DNA of 51,639 bases, from assembly GCA_964533185.1 (NCBI GenBank), contig CAZHLD010000013.1, positions 1-51,639 on the forward strand. Direction: 5' to 3'. The notes under the pieces are model-generated. The model did no database searches. It saw only the letters and a list, made by a program, of their open reading frames with translations, and was not told where the DNA came from. This DNA comes from CAZHLD01 sp964533185 (GTDB lineage: Bacteria; Acidobacteriota; Terriglobia; Acidiferrales; UBA7541). Positions 1-9,065 of the stretch are shown here, piece after piece (within the stretch, counting starts at the first letter, position 1; each line of letters opens with the position of its first letter). Made by a program: the position numbers and the translations under genes.

Positions 1-283
1 TCTCTCTCCTCCGGTTGCGTTGTTTTGCGTTCAGCGGTCCGGCCAATTCTCTGGCCCCTGAATTGCCACCAAGAAACACCGACAGGAATGTAGGAACGGC
101 TCGGAATCAAGGCTTTACAGGAAAATTGGACAATGGAGTCCGTCATTCAGCTGGTGCTGGCGGTTGAAATGGCGCAGGCTTGCGGGAATTCGCGCATGGA
201 AATGACGCAGTTTGCTGGGGAAATAACGCTTTGCGCCGGGGCGAAGGCTCAGACCGCAATCGCGGATACGGAGGTCCGTTAGC
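1..283. other. Upstream region without a recognised gene
   Basis: No convincing coding region is visible in the first 283 bases. The right end holds the leader of the Rrf2-type regulator, with a good ribosome-binding site (GGAGGT at about 269-274) eight or nine bases before the ATG at 284. Reading frames on the minus strand here run on into the regulator and look like shadows of it. Confidence 0.6.
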
Positions 284-715
284 ATGCTCGTTTCCCGGTC
301 CGCCGAGTATGCCATCCGCGCCATGACCTGCCTGGCCCGGCAGTCTTCCGGCACACTGCTGGGCGCGCGGGAGATTTCCCAAATCGAAAAGATTCCGATG
401 CCCTTCCTCGGCAAGGTGCTCCAGAACCTGGCGCGACTGAAGCTGGTTCGCTCCTTCAAGGGTGTTCACGGGGGGTACGAGCTGGCCCGCCCCGCCCGTC
501 AAATCACGCTGCGATCCATTGTGACCGCCATGGACGGAAACGGGCTGGTGCGCGGCTGCGTGTTCGGACTGGGACAGTGCAACGAAAAGAACACCTGCCC
601 GTTGCACGCAGCCTGGGCAGGAATCCGCGCGAAGGTGACTCAGATGCTCGAGCAGACCACGATCGCCGATCTGGCCCGCGCGGCCGCCGGGCCAGGACAG
701 AAAGAACCTTCATGA
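284..715 (+). CDS. Rrf2-family Fe-S transcriptional regulator (NsrR/IscR-like)
   Basis: This 143-residue protein is a winged-helix DNA-binding regulator of the Rrf2 family. The N-terminal part (about 1-75) carries the usual helix-turn-helix, with the family signature around GVHGGYELARPA. Three cysteines, C92, C99 and C105 (C-x6-C-x5-C), lie where NsrR and IscR bind an Fe-S cluster, so the protein can be expected to sense NO, iron-sulfur status or redox state. The length is normal for the family and the start is supported by a strong GGAGGT site. It is the first gene before a respiratory operon encoding a NarG-like enzyme, and control of that operon is the natural inference; an NsrR-like NO-sensing role would fit nitrate or nitrite chemistry. 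The exact ligand and target sites cannot be read from the sequence. Confidence 0.9.
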   Translation: MLVSRSAEYAIRAMTCLARQSSGTLLGAREISQIEKIPMPFLGKVLQNLARLKLVRSFKGVHGGYELARPARQITLRSIVTAMDGNGLVRGCVFGLGQCNEKNTCPLHAAWAGIRAKVTQMLEQTTIADLARAAAGPGQKEPS

Positions 716-773
716 TTTTTCCATCGGATGCGATCGGAGTTTGCATAAACGCAGCCGCGCCGGGGGTGCCGCG

Positions 774-2675
774 GTGAGTTCCCCTGCCTACCGCGCCCGG
801 CTCGCTGACCCGCAATACTGGCGGGAACAGATCAAATGCCAGTTCGCCTGTCCCGTCCACACCGATGCCCGCGGGTACGTGCGCGCCATCGCCGAAGGCG
901 ACTACGAGCGCGCCTACCTGATTGCCCGCGGCCCGAATCCTCTGGCTTCGATCTGCGGCCGCATCTGCGGAGCGCCCTGCGAGGCGGCCTGCCGCCGCGG
1001 CTCGATTGACGAGCCGATTGCCATCCGCGCCCTGAAGCGCTACGCCTGCGAGCGGTTTGGTGTGGAGTCAGTCTCGCAGCCGGGCCGGGCTCAATTCGAT
1101 TACGTGCAGGAGCACACCCGGCCGCGGGCCTGCGACGACCAGGACGAGCTGCGCCACCTGCTCGCTTTCCTGGCGACCGCGTCTTTTCCAAAACCCACGG
1201 GCGAGCCGATTGCCATCATCGGCTCGGGGCCGGCCGGCCTAGCCGCCGCGCACGACCTGGCGCTGATGGGCTTCCGTCCGACCATCTTCGAGATGGAGCC
1301 AATTCCCGCCGGGATGCTTTTCACCGGCGTTCCTGGCTATCGCCTGCCCGCCGATTTGATCCGCGCCGAAGTGGCCGTCATCCAGGCGTTGGGTGTCGAA
1401 ATCCGCTGCAACGTGCATGTGGGGAAGGATATTTCGTTTGACGACCTGCGGCGACAGTTCGCTGCAGTGATCATCGCCTGCGGCGCCAAGCGCTCGCGGC
1501 CCCTGCCCATCCCCGGCACCGATGCGATCGGGGTGTTCGGCGGAGTGGATTTCCTGCGCGACGTCGCCCTGGGCAAGCGAGTGGAGCTGGGCGCGCGCGT
1601 GATCGTCATCGGGGGCGGCAACGTGGCCTACGACGTGGCCCGTACGGTCCTGCGCCAGGAAGAGTACGACGTTTCGCGCACCGCTGCGCGCCTGCCGGGC
1701 GTCCGCGAAGTCCATCTGGTCTGCCTCGAATCGCTCGAGGAGATGCCCGCGGACACGGTCGAAATCCTCGAAGGCGCCGAAGAGGGTGTCACCCGGCACA
1801 ACAGTTGGGGTCCCAAGGAGATTCTCTGCCGGGAAGAGGACGGTCAGAAATTTGCTTGCGGCGTGCGATTCATTCGCTGCCGCTCGGTATACGACGAAAA
1901 CAAACGCTTCGCTCCCCGATTTGATGAGTCCGAGCAAATGGCGCTGGAAGCTGATTCCGTGCTGCTCTCGGTGGGCCAGTCGGCCGACCTCAGCTTTCTC
2001 GACCCTGCCCGCGATGGCGTGGAGATGCGCTCGACGCAGCAGATCATCCACGACTCCACCACGGGTGCCACTTCGGCGCCGGGCGTTTTCATAGCCGGCG
2101 ACGTCGCCTATGGCCCAAAGTTGATGATCCATGCGATCGCCAACGGCAAGCAGGCCGCGCGCTCGGTCTATCGCCATCTCCGCAAGTGCGAGATCGCCCC
2201 GGAAGAAATTCAATTCCATTTCCCCATCGAGCGCTACCGCCGGGAGAAGAAGTACGAGCAACGACACCGGCTGCACATCCCCACTCGCACACCCGCCGAA
2301 CGGCTGCTCGATGCGAAGGCCCTGGTCGAAAAGGGCTACACCGAATCGCAAGCCCGCGACGAGGCCGGGCGGTGCCTCGATTGCGGCGTGAACACGATCT
2401 TCGACGGCGAGCGCTGCATCCTCTGCGGCGGCTGCGTGGACGTGTGTCCCACGGTTTGCCTGAAGCTCGTTTCGCTCGACCGCATCGAGCGTACGCCTGA
2501 GCTGGAAGCCGCCATCGGCTCCGTCCTGGGCGAAGAAGCCGCCGACGCCTCCGTCATCCTCAAGGACGAAGACCGCTGCATCCGCTGCGGGCTGTGCGCC
2601 GAGCGCTGCCCGACTACGGCCATCACTATGGAACGATTTGAATTCGCCAAGGAGTGGACACCATGCCCGATCTAA
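774..2675 (+). CDS. GltD-like NAD(P)/FAD oxidoreductase with ferredoxin domains
   Basis: A roughly 633-residue flavo-iron-sulfur protein related to the small subunit of glutamate synthase. In order it shows an N-terminal cysteine-rich Fe-S domain (CQFACPVHTDARGYV, then CGRICGAPCEAACRRG), an FAD-binding motif (IIGSGPAGLAAAHDLALMG), an NAD(P)-binding motif (VIGGGNVAYDVA), and two C-terminal 4Fe-4S ferredoxin motifs (CILCGGCVDVCP and CIRCGLCAERCP). Such proteins move electrons between NAD(P)H and Fe-S partners. It lies 58 bases after the regulator and its stop overlaps the start of the Rieske gene, so it belongs to the respiratory operon; its partner there is unknown. The GTG at 774 has a G-rich site (GGGGGTG) at a usable distance. 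A TTG at 741 in the same frame would add 11 residues but lacks a good site. Confidence 0.85.
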   Translation: MSSPAYRARLADPQYWREQIKCQFACPVHTDARGYVRAIAEGDYERAYLIARGPNPLASICGRICGAPCEAACRRGSIDEPIAIRALKRYACERFGVESVSQPGRAQFDYVQEHTRPRACDDQDELRHLLAFLATASFPKPTGEPIAIIGSGPAGLAAAHDLALMGFRPTIFEMEPIPAGMLFTGVPGYRLPADLIRAEVAVIQALGVEIRCNVHVGKDISFDDLRRQFAAVIIACGAKRSRPLPIPGTDAIGVFGGVDFLRDVALGKRVELGARVIVIGGGNVAYDVARTVLRQEEYDVSRTAARLPGVREVHLVCLESLEEMPADTVEILEGAEEGVTRHNSWGPKEILCREEDGQKFACGVRFIRCRSVYDENKRFAPRFDESEQMALEADSVLLSVGQSADLSFLDPARDGVEMRSTQQIIHDSTTGATSAPGVFIAGDVAYGPKLMIHAIANGKQAARSVYRHLRKCEIAPEEIQFHFPIERYRREKKYEQRHRLHIPTRTPAERLLDAKALVEKGYTESQARDEAGRCLDCGVNTIFDGERCILCGGCVDVCPTVCLKLVSLDRIERTPELEAAIGSVLGEEAADASVILKDEDRCIRCGLCAERCPTTAITMERFEFAKEWTPCPI

Positions 2676-3151
2676 CCATGCCCGCCGGATCTCGATTGGA
2701 TCCTCCCCGAGTGAACCGCCGCAGCTTTTTGAGCCTGGCGGCGATTGGCAGTTTCTTTGGCGCCATCGGCGTAGCCCTGGCCGGCGCCCTCCGCTTGCCC
2801 AACCCGGCCGTCCTGCCCGGTCCAGTGCGCCGCTTCAAGATTGGCTTCCCGGACCAGTTTGCCGTCGGCAGCGAAACGCGCTTCGAACAGGAAAGCCTGT
2901 TCGTCTTCCGCGACGCCGAGGGCGTCTACGCCATCTCCGCCATCTGCACCCACCTGGGCTGTTCGGTGGCGCGCGCGCCCAATGGGCTTGCCTGCCCCTG
3001 CCACGGCTCGAAGTTCGACTTGCGCGGCGACGTACAGGCCGGGCCCGCGCCACGCCCGCTGCCCTGGCTTGAAGTCGGCCGCGCGGCGGACGGACAACTC
3101 ATCGTCTTTGCCGATAACGAGGTGCCGGAAGGGACGCGCTTCCGCGTCTAG
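2663..3151 (+). CDS. Rieske [2Fe-2S] protein of a cytochrome bc-type complex
   Basis: A 162-residue Rieske protein. The N terminus has a twin-arginine signal anchor (VNRRSFLSLAAIG, about 17-29) followed by one hydrophobic segment, so the cluster domain should sit on the periplasmic side. The cluster motifs are CTHLGC (C95, H97, C100) and CPCHGS (C111, C113, H114). By family knowledge C95, H97, C111 and H114 bind the cluster and C100-C113 form the disulfide. The protein accepts an electron from quinol and passes it to cytochrome c. The ATG at 2663 is chosen because AGGAG lies eight bases upstream; a GTG at 2654 is in frame but lies on that site. The gene overlaps the preceding stop by 13 bases and is followed directly by cytochrome b. 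Confidence 0.95.
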   Translation: MPDLTMPAGSRLDPPRVNRRSFLSLAAIGSFFGAIGVALAGALRLPNPAVLPGPVRRFKIGFPDQFAVGSETRFEQESLFVFRDAEGVYAISAICTHLGCSVARAPNGLACPCHGSKFDLRGDVQAGPAPRPLPWLEVGRAADGQLIVFADNEVPEGTRFRV

Positions 3152-3160
3152 GAGCCTGCC

Positions 3161-4726
3161 ATGGCCACCACCGTAACCAGACAGGATCGCACGACAGCCA
3201 CCCAGGAGTTTGTCCACAACCTGCGGCTGTTGCCGCGCACGCTGAAGGACGCGTGGTTCCGCATCGGCCACACGCCGGAATCCGAGCGTGAAGTGTCGCA
3301 GGCCACCTTCCACAACCTCTTCCTGCACATCCACAGCGTGCGCGTGCACGTCCGCACGCTGGCCCCAGCGTTCACACTCGGGCTGGGGTTAATCTCCGCG
3401 GCCAGCTTCGTCGTGCTGTGCATCACCGGCGTTTTGCTAATGGTGTACTACAAACCGTCCACTACGCTGGCCTACGACTCGATCAAAGACCTCCACTACG
3501 TTGTCTTCACCGGCCGCTTCATGCGCAATATCCACCGCTGGAGCGCGCACCTGATGGTAGTGGCCGTCTTCCTGCACATGGCTCGCGTCTTCTACACAGG
3601 AAGTTACAAAAAGCCGCGCGAGTTCAACTGGCTGGTGGGGCTGGCCCTGCTGGTTTTGACGCTGGCCCTCAGCTTCACCGGCTACCTGTTGCCCTACGAC
3701 CAATTGGCCTATTGGGCGACAACCATCGGAGCCAACATTGCCAACTCCCCCCGCGAGCTCACCGATGCGATCGGCATCTCCACGTGGTTCGATCCGGGTG
3801 GCTTCCAGAAGCGACTGTTGTTGGGGGCCAACTTCGTCGGCGAAGACTCGCTGATCCGCTTCTACGTCTTGCACGTGTTCGTTCTGCCCGTACTGCTGAT
3901 CATGCTGCTCGGCGTGCACTTCTGGCGCATCCGCAAGGATGGCGGTCTGGCGCGGCCGGAAGAGCCGATGGGCGGGCCGGCGGAATGGGGCGGCTCAATG
4001 AAGCGGGTCTTCGAGCCGCTGGCCACGAAGACCTACGGACTGATGGCCCTCGTCAAGGGTCGCCGCCCGACGGTCAACCGCGGCCCGGAGAACACGGTGA
4101 TGAGCTGGCCGCACCTGTTCTGGGCGGAGCTGGCCGTTTTCATGCTTACAGTAGCCATCTGTCTGATTCTTTCCTTTTATTCCGATGCGCCGCTCAAGGA
4201 GCTGGCCAATCCCGCCGTGCCTGAAAACCCGGCGAAAGCGCCCTGGTACTTCCTCGGCCTGCAGGAGCTGGTTTCGTATTCCGCGTTCATGGGCGGGCTG
4301 CTGGTCCCGCTGATCGCCTGGGTCGGACTGGCGCTGATTCCGTTCCTCGACCGCCGGCCGGGAGGGGAAGGCGTCTGGTTCGGCACGCCCGGCGAGCGGC
4401 GGATGGCCTGGCAATCCTTGTTGTTCGGGCTTCTGACTTCTGTGGGCATGCTGGCCTTTACCGTGAACTTTGGCTGGCTGCGGAACTGGTTCCCGCGCAT
4501 CCATCAGCTCTGGATCATCGCCATCAACCCGGGCTCGATCCTGGTGCTGCTCTATGCAGGCTGGTCGCTGCTGGTCTTGAAGCGTAAGGACTCGGTGCGC
4601 CTGGCTGCTGTCGCTTTGTTCACGTGCTTCCTGATCGGGTTCACCGTGTTGACCTATTTCGCCACGATCCATCGCGGGCCAAACTGGCAGTTCTACTGGT
4701 GGCCATCTCAATGGCCGGTGCATTAG
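3161..4726 (+). CDS. Cytochrome b of a bc-type quinol oxidoreductase (b6-like)
   Basis: A 521-residue membrane protein that joins the cytochrome b N-terminal heme-binding part and a C-terminal part in one chain. Two heme-ligand pairs are visible: H125 and H139 (H-x13-H) and H238 and H253 (H-x14-H). The mixed spacing is that of b6-type cytochromes rather than mitochondrial-type cytochrome b. The quinol-site PEWY region appears as KAPWYFLGLQEL, a variant I associate with bc complexes of several non-proteobacterial phyla. There is a soluble N-terminal extension of about 65 residues and multiple hydrophobic helices. With the Rieske protein upstream and the multiheme cytochrome downstream it should oxidise quinol and reduce a periplasmic cytochrome. 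A clear AGGAG site precedes the start. Confidence 0.95.
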   Translation: MATTVTRQDRTTATQEFVHNLRLLPRTLKDAWFRIGHTPESEREVSQATFHNLFLHIHSVRVHVRTLAPAFTLGLGLISAASFVVLCITGVLLMVYYKPSTTLAYDSIKDLHYVVFTGRFMRNIHRWSAHLMVVAVFLHMARVFYTGSYKKPREFNWLVGLALLVLTLALSFTGYLLPYDQLAYWATTIGANIANSPRELTDAIGISTWFDPGGFQKRLLLGANFVGEDSLIRFYVLHVFVLPVLLIMLLGVHFWRIRKDGGLARPEEPMGGPAEWGGSMKRVFEPLATKTYGLMALVKGRRPTVNRGPENTVMSWPHLFWAELAVFMLTVAICLILSFYSDAPLKELANPAVPENPAKAPWYFLGLQELVSYSAFMGGLLVPLIAWVGLALIPFLDRRPGGEGVWFGTPGERRMAWQSLLFGLLTSVGMLAFTVNFGWLRNWFPRIHQLWIIAINPGSILVLLYAGWSLLVLKRKDSVRLAAVALFTCFLIGFTVLTYFATIHRGPNWQFYWWPSQWPVH

Positions 4727-4736
4727 GGGTGCGGTC

Positions 4737-6263
4737 ATGAACGATCCTTCCACACGGTTCCGTTGGGTGCTGCTGCTGGCGAGTCTGGTGACCATCGGCT
4801 ATCTGGTGGCCGCCGCCCTGCGCGAGAACTTTCTTGCAGAGTGGTACACGCTGCAGAAGGAATACGACCAACTGCTGCAATCGAAAGCCAGCGACGATCA
4901 GGGCCGCGCACTGGCCCGCGATTTCCGCATCGAGCTCAAGCAGGTCAGCGTGCCGCAACTCAAGACGGTGGACCGCTGTGTCTCCTGCCACAACGGCATT
5001 GACGATCCGCGCATGACCGGCGTCCGCCAGCCCCACGCTGTCCACCCGGGCGACATCCTCAAGAACCATCCCGCCGATCGCTACGGCTGTACCGTTTGCC
5101 ACCAGGGTCAGGGAGTGGCCACGAGCTTCCGCGACGCCAAGGGGGACGACGTTTCCTGGGATTACCCGCTCCTCACGCGCGAACTGACTCAGTCTTCCTG
5201 CCTGGCTTGCCACGACGTCGAGCGGCTCCCGCGGCAGCAGGTGGCACTGGTCCTCGAGGGGAAAAAACTCTTCGATGAAAAAAGCTGCGCCTCCTGCCAC
5301 AAGCTGGGCGGGCGGGGCGGCACGCTGGGCCTGGCGCTCGATAACGAAGGAGCCAAAACACGCCACCAATTGATCATGGTCAACCTCACGCCGCCTTACA
5401 CCACGTGGCGATGGCACCAGGCCCATTTCCGCGACCCGGGTGGCGTCGTGGCCGGCAGCCAGATGAAGAACCCCACCGTCACCGAGCACGAGGCCCTGGC
5501 TCTGACCGTGTTCATGCTTTCTCTGCGTCAGCGCGACGTCCCGGAAAGTTACCTCGCGCCCGACAAGATCGAGCAGAAAGCACGCGCACTTCACCCCCAG
5601 TCGCTCTCGGGCGAGCGGCTCTACAGGAATTATTGCTTTGCCTGCCATGGCGACGGTACCTACGGCCGGTGGGACACGACCTTCCGGCGCTTCATCCCGG
5701 CCGTCCGCGGCCCGTCTTTGCTGGCCACTGCCGACCCGGCGTATTTGGAAGCGCAGATTGCTCTTGGACGCCCGGGCACGCAGATGCCCGCCTGGGACGC
5801 CCGTGCAGGGGGGCTGCAGCCGGATGAAGTCAAGGCGTTGGTTGCCTACCTGGGCAAGAGCGGAGGGATTCTTTCCGGCAAGGCCAGAATCTTCGATCGC
5901 TTCGCTCAGAATGACAACGCACCCGTGCTGGCTCGCGCCGATGCCAACCGCGGCGCCGCGCTCTTCATCCAGAATTGCGCCGGATGCCACGGCATCGCGG
6001 GTCACGGCGGCGTTGCGCCGGAACTTGCCAACCCAACGTTTCAGCAGGCCGCCAGCGACGCCTTTATTGTCACCACCATCCGCAACGGCCGCCGCGGCAC
6101 GGCCATGCCCAGCTTTCAGCCGCGTGTGCCCGGCGCGCGAAGCCTCAGCGATCCGGAGATCGCCGACCTACTGGCCTTCATCCGCACCCTCGGACCCGCG
6201 GCCCGGAAACCCCAGACCGCGCTGGTCCCCAATGATCTTGTGAAGTCAGGAGGCTCCCGATGA
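4737..6263 (+). CDS. Hexaheme c-type cytochrome of the bc complex
   Basis: A 508-residue membrane-anchored cytochrome. One hydrophobic segment near the N terminus (about residues 9-28) anchors it, with the rest in the periplasm. Six CXXCH heme-attachment motifs are visible at about C81, C118, C155, C184, C300 and C414. The first two hemes lie in an N-terminal multiheme section. The later motifs head mono-heme domains with plausible methionine ligands (SQMKNP near 243, GTQMPAW near 350, GTAMPSF near 455). It probably takes electrons from the Rieske protein and delivers them to the NarG-like enzyme encoded next, in place of cytochrome c1 and a soluble carrier. The start codon follows an AGGGGTG site, and the stop overlaps the next start (ATGA), which implies translational coupling. 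Confidence 0.9.
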   Translation: MNDPSTRFRWVLLLASLVTIGYLVAAALRENFLAEWYTLQKEYDQLLQSKASDDQGRALARDFRIELKQVSVPQLKTVDRCVSCHNGIDDPRMTGVRQPHAVHPGDILKNHPADRYGCTVCHQGQGVATSFRDAKGDDVSWDYPLLTRELTQSSCLACHDVERLPRQQVALVLEGKKLFDEKSCASCHKLGGRGGTLGLALDNEGAKTRHQLIMVNLTPPYTTWRWHQAHFRDPGGVVAGSQMKNPTVTEHEALALTVFMLSLRQRDVPESYLAPDKIEQKARALHPQSLSGERLYRNYCFACHGDGTYGRWDTTFRRFIPAVRGPSLLATADPAYLEAQIALGRPGTQMPAWDARAGGLQPDEVKALVAYLGKSGGILSGKARIFDRFAQNDNAPVLARADANRGAALFIQNCAGCHGIAGHGGVAPELANPTFQQAASDAFIVTTIRNGRRGTAMPSFQPRVPGARSLSDPEIADLLAFIRTLGPAARKPQTALVPNDLVKSGGSR

Positions 6264-9055
6264 GCCACACCCATGTTGAGAAGGGCGAAGGCACGCCCAA
6301 ACGGAAGTCGCGGGTCTCGCGCCGCAATTTCCTCTACACCACTGCGGCCGGCGCCGCTGCGCTGGCACTGCCCGGCTGCCGCAAGAGCGAGCCGCCGGTG
6401 CTTTCGGCGCTGGCCGGCGACTTTGACCCGCTGCGCAGCTATCCCTACCGCGGCTGGGAAGATTTCTACCGCAAGATCTGGACCTGGGACAAAGTCGTCC
6501 GCTCGACCCATTCGGCCAATTGCACCGGCTCCTGCTCGTGGAAGGTGTACGTCCGCAACGGCGTGATGGTCCGCGAGGAGCAGGCGTCCGACTACCCGCG
6601 CATCAGCAAGGACCTTCCCGACTACAACCCGCGCGGCTGCCAGAAGGGCGGCTGCTTCGTCGAGTACGTTTACAGCCCGCAGCGGCTGCGCTATCCGCTG
6701 ATTCGCACCGGCGCGCGCGGCGAAGGCAAATGGAGGCGCGCGAGCTGGGATGAAGCGCTTACCCTTGTCGCCGAGAAACTGCTCGACAACATCTACAACT
6801 ACGGCCCGGACACAAACACTTTCTTCAGCGTCATCCCGGCGATGAGCCCGGTGAGCTTCTGCGGCGGCTCGCGGCTGGCGCACTACCTGGGCGGCGTGAT
6901 GCTCTCGTTCTACGACTGGTACTGTGACCTGCCGCCGGGCGAGCCGCTCACCTGGGGCGTGCAGACCGAAGCGTGCGAGTGCGCCGACTGGTTCAACGCG
7001 AAGTACATCGTCCTGTGGGGCTCGAACATTTCGCAAACCCGCATCCCGGACGCGCACTTCGCATTTGAGGCTCGCTACAACGGCGCGAAGATCGTCGCGA
7101 TTTCGCCCGACTTCAACTCCAGTTGCATGCACGCGGATCTCTATTGGCAAATCAACCCGGGCACGGACGCGGCGCTGGCCATGGGCGTTGCCAAGATCCT
7201 GATGGACGAGAACCTGATTGACGTCCCCTATGTGAAAGAGCAGACCGACCTGCCCCTGCTCGTGGTGAAGGGCACCAAGCGTTTCCTGCGCGAATCGGAC
7301 TTGAAAGCCGGGGGCAAGGAAGACGTTTTCTTCGTCTGGGACACCAAAGGCGGACGGCCCGCGGTCACACCCGGTTCAATGGGCTCCGCGGAGAAATCCA
7401 TCCGCTGGAACGGCGTGGATCCCGCACTGACCGGGTCTTTTCAGGTGAAGCTTGCTGACGGCAACACTGTGGAGGTCACGACCGTCTTCGAGCTCCTCCG
7501 CAGCAGCCTAGCAGCGTATCCGCTCGAAAAAGTGGCGCAGCTCACCGGCCTGCCCGCACACGAGATTCAGACTTTCGCCCGCGAACTAGGCACGCGCAAG
7601 CCGGCAATGATTATCCACGGTGCGGGCACCAACCACTGGTTTCACAACGACCTCACCAACCGCGCCATGATTCTGCTCGTCGCGCTGACCGGCAACGTGG
7701 GCAAAAATGGCGGCGGCTTCAACCACTACGTCGGCCAGGAACGCATCTGGCCCGAGCACGGCTTTTTCGAGTTGGCATTCCCCGAGGGCCGCAAAAAGCA
7801 GCGGTTTCAAAACACCACGCTGTGGAGCTACGTCCACTCGGCCAGCAAAGACCCGCACCAGTACAACGGCAAGCCAATCGAGTGGTACATCCAGGAATCG
7901 GTGAAGAACGGCTGGATGCCGCTCTGGCCGACAGGCGGTCGCAAGCCGCGCGCGTTCATTGTCTGGCGTGCGAATTATCTGAATCAGGCCAAGGGCAACG
8001 AGGTCCTGGAGACTTCGCTCTGGCGCGATCTCGACCTGATCGTGGACATCAACTTCCGGATGGATACGACGGCGCTCTATTCGGACGTCGTCCTGCCTGC
8101 TTCCAGCTACTACGAAAAAGTGGACCTCAACACCACTGATTGCCACAGCTACATCCACACCTTCGGCAAAGCGCTCGACCCGCTTTTTGAGAGCAAGACC
8201 GATTGGGACATCTTCCAGGCCCTGGCGCAGAAAATCTCAGAGGTGGCCCGTCGCAAGGGACTACAACCCTTCAACGACGCTCACTTCGGATGGTCGCGCG
8301 ACTTTACCCGCCTGGCCGACGATTGGTCCGGCAAGGGGAGCATCGTCACCGACGAGCAGGCCGTCGACTTCATCCTTTCGCATTCTAAGGAAACGCAGGG
8401 GATGACCTACCGCAATCTCCAGGCGCAGCCGAAGCGCTTCGTGGCCACCGACGAGGAGTCCTGGAACAGCGACATCGAAGAGAGCATCGCCTACACCCCG
8501 TTCAAACACCAGGTGGACAAGAAACGCCCCTGGCGCACCCTCACCGGCCGCCAGCAGTTCTACATTGACCACCCGTGGTACCTCGAGCTCGATGAGGCGC
8601 TGCCCGCTTACAAGGAACCGATTCCGGAGAAGTTCCCACTCTTCTGGAACACGCCGCACGGACGCTGGTCGATCCACTCCACCTGGCGCGACCACCGCGC
8701 CATGCTCCGTCTGCAGCGCGGCATGCCCATCGTCTATATGCACCACGACGACGCGCGCAAGCGCGGCCTGCGCGACAACGACTGGGTGCGCATCTACAAC
8801 GACATCGGCCAGTGCGTCTGCCGGCTCCAGATCCTGCCCGGCGAAAAGCCCGGCCGCGTGACCATGTACCACGGCTGGGAAAAGTTTCTCGGCTTCCAGC
8901 AGGGCGGCTGGCAGTCGCTCACCTACATCAAGATCAAGCCCACCCAGCTCATCGGCAAGTACGGTCACGTCAACTTCCGGCTCAACTATTGGGGGCCGAC
9001 CGGCAACAACCGCGACATCAAGGTGGAAGTCGAAAAAGCGCGGGTGAAGGCCTAG
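6260..9055 (+). CDS. NarG-like periplasmic molybdoenzyme catalytic subunit (type II DMSO reductase family)
   Basis: A 931-residue molybdo-bis-pyranopterin enzyme. A Tat signal (SRRNFLYTTAA, about 20-30) ends in LPGC with C40, so it may be exported and even lipid-anchored. The FS0 cluster motif is H84-x3-C88-x3-C92 with a fourth cysteine near C127; histidine in first place is the NarG/type II pattern. The segment SFYDWYCDLPPG, with D219 as the expected Mo ligand, matches cytoplasmic NarG almost exactly. The length (about 930, not 1,240) is that of periplasmic members such as selenate, chlorate, archaeal-type periplasmic nitrate reductases and dimethylsulfide dehydrogenase. Substrate cannot be fixed from sequence; an oxyanion reductase, most likely nitrate, fits best. 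It is translationally coupled to the cytochrome and followed by its Fe-S, heme and chaperone genes. Confidence 0.9.
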   Translation: MSHTHVEKGEGTPKRKSRVSRRNFLYTTAAGAAALALPGCRKSEPPVLSALAGDFDPLRSYPYRGWEDFYRKIWTWDKVVRSTHSANCTGSCSWKVYVRNGVMVREEQASDYPRISKDLPDYNPRGCQKGGCFVEYVYSPQRLRYPLIRTGARGEGKWRRASWDEALTLVAEKLLDNIYNYGPDTNTFFSVIPAMSPVSFCGGSRLAHYLGGVMLSFYDWYCDLPPGEPLTWGVQTEACECADWFNAKYIVLWGSNISQTRIPDAHFAFEARYNGAKIVAISPDFNSSCMHADLYWQINPGTDAALAMGVAKILMDENLIDVPYVKEQTDLPLLVVKGTKRFLRESDLKAGGKEDVFFVWDTKGGRPAVTPGSMGSAEKSIRWNGVDPALTGSFQVKLADGNTVEVTTVFELLRSSLAAYPLEKVAQLTGLPAHEIQTFARELGTRKPAMIIHGAGTNHWFHNDLTNRAMILLVALTGNVGKNGGGFNHYVGQERIWPEHGFFELAFPEGRKKQRFQNTTLWSYVHSASKDPHQYNGKPIEWYIQESVKNGWMPLWPTGGRKPRAFIVWRANYLNQAKGNEVLETSLWRDLDLIVDINFRMDTTALYSDVVLPASSYYEKVDLNTTDCHSYIHTFGKALDPLFESKTDWDIFQALAQKISEVARRKGLQPFNDAHFGWSRDFTRLADDWSGKGSIVTDEQAVDFILSHSKETQGMTYRNLQAQPKRFVATDEESWNSDIEESIAYTPFKHQVDKKRPWRTLTGRQQFYIDHPWYLELDEALPAYKEPIPEKFPLFWNTPHGRWSIHSTWRDHRAMLRLQRGMPIVYMHHDDARKRGLRDNDWVRIYNDIGQCVCRLQILPGEKPGRVTMYHGWEKFLGFQQGGWQSLTYIKIKPTQLIGKYGHVNFRLNYWGPTGNNRDIKVEVEKARVKA

Positions 9056-9065
9056 GGAGGCAGCC

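Noticed and set aside
4641..6005. Minus-strand open frame of 454 codons opposite the cytochrome c gene
   Set aside because: Antisense shadow; the plus strand has six heme motifs and good start signals.
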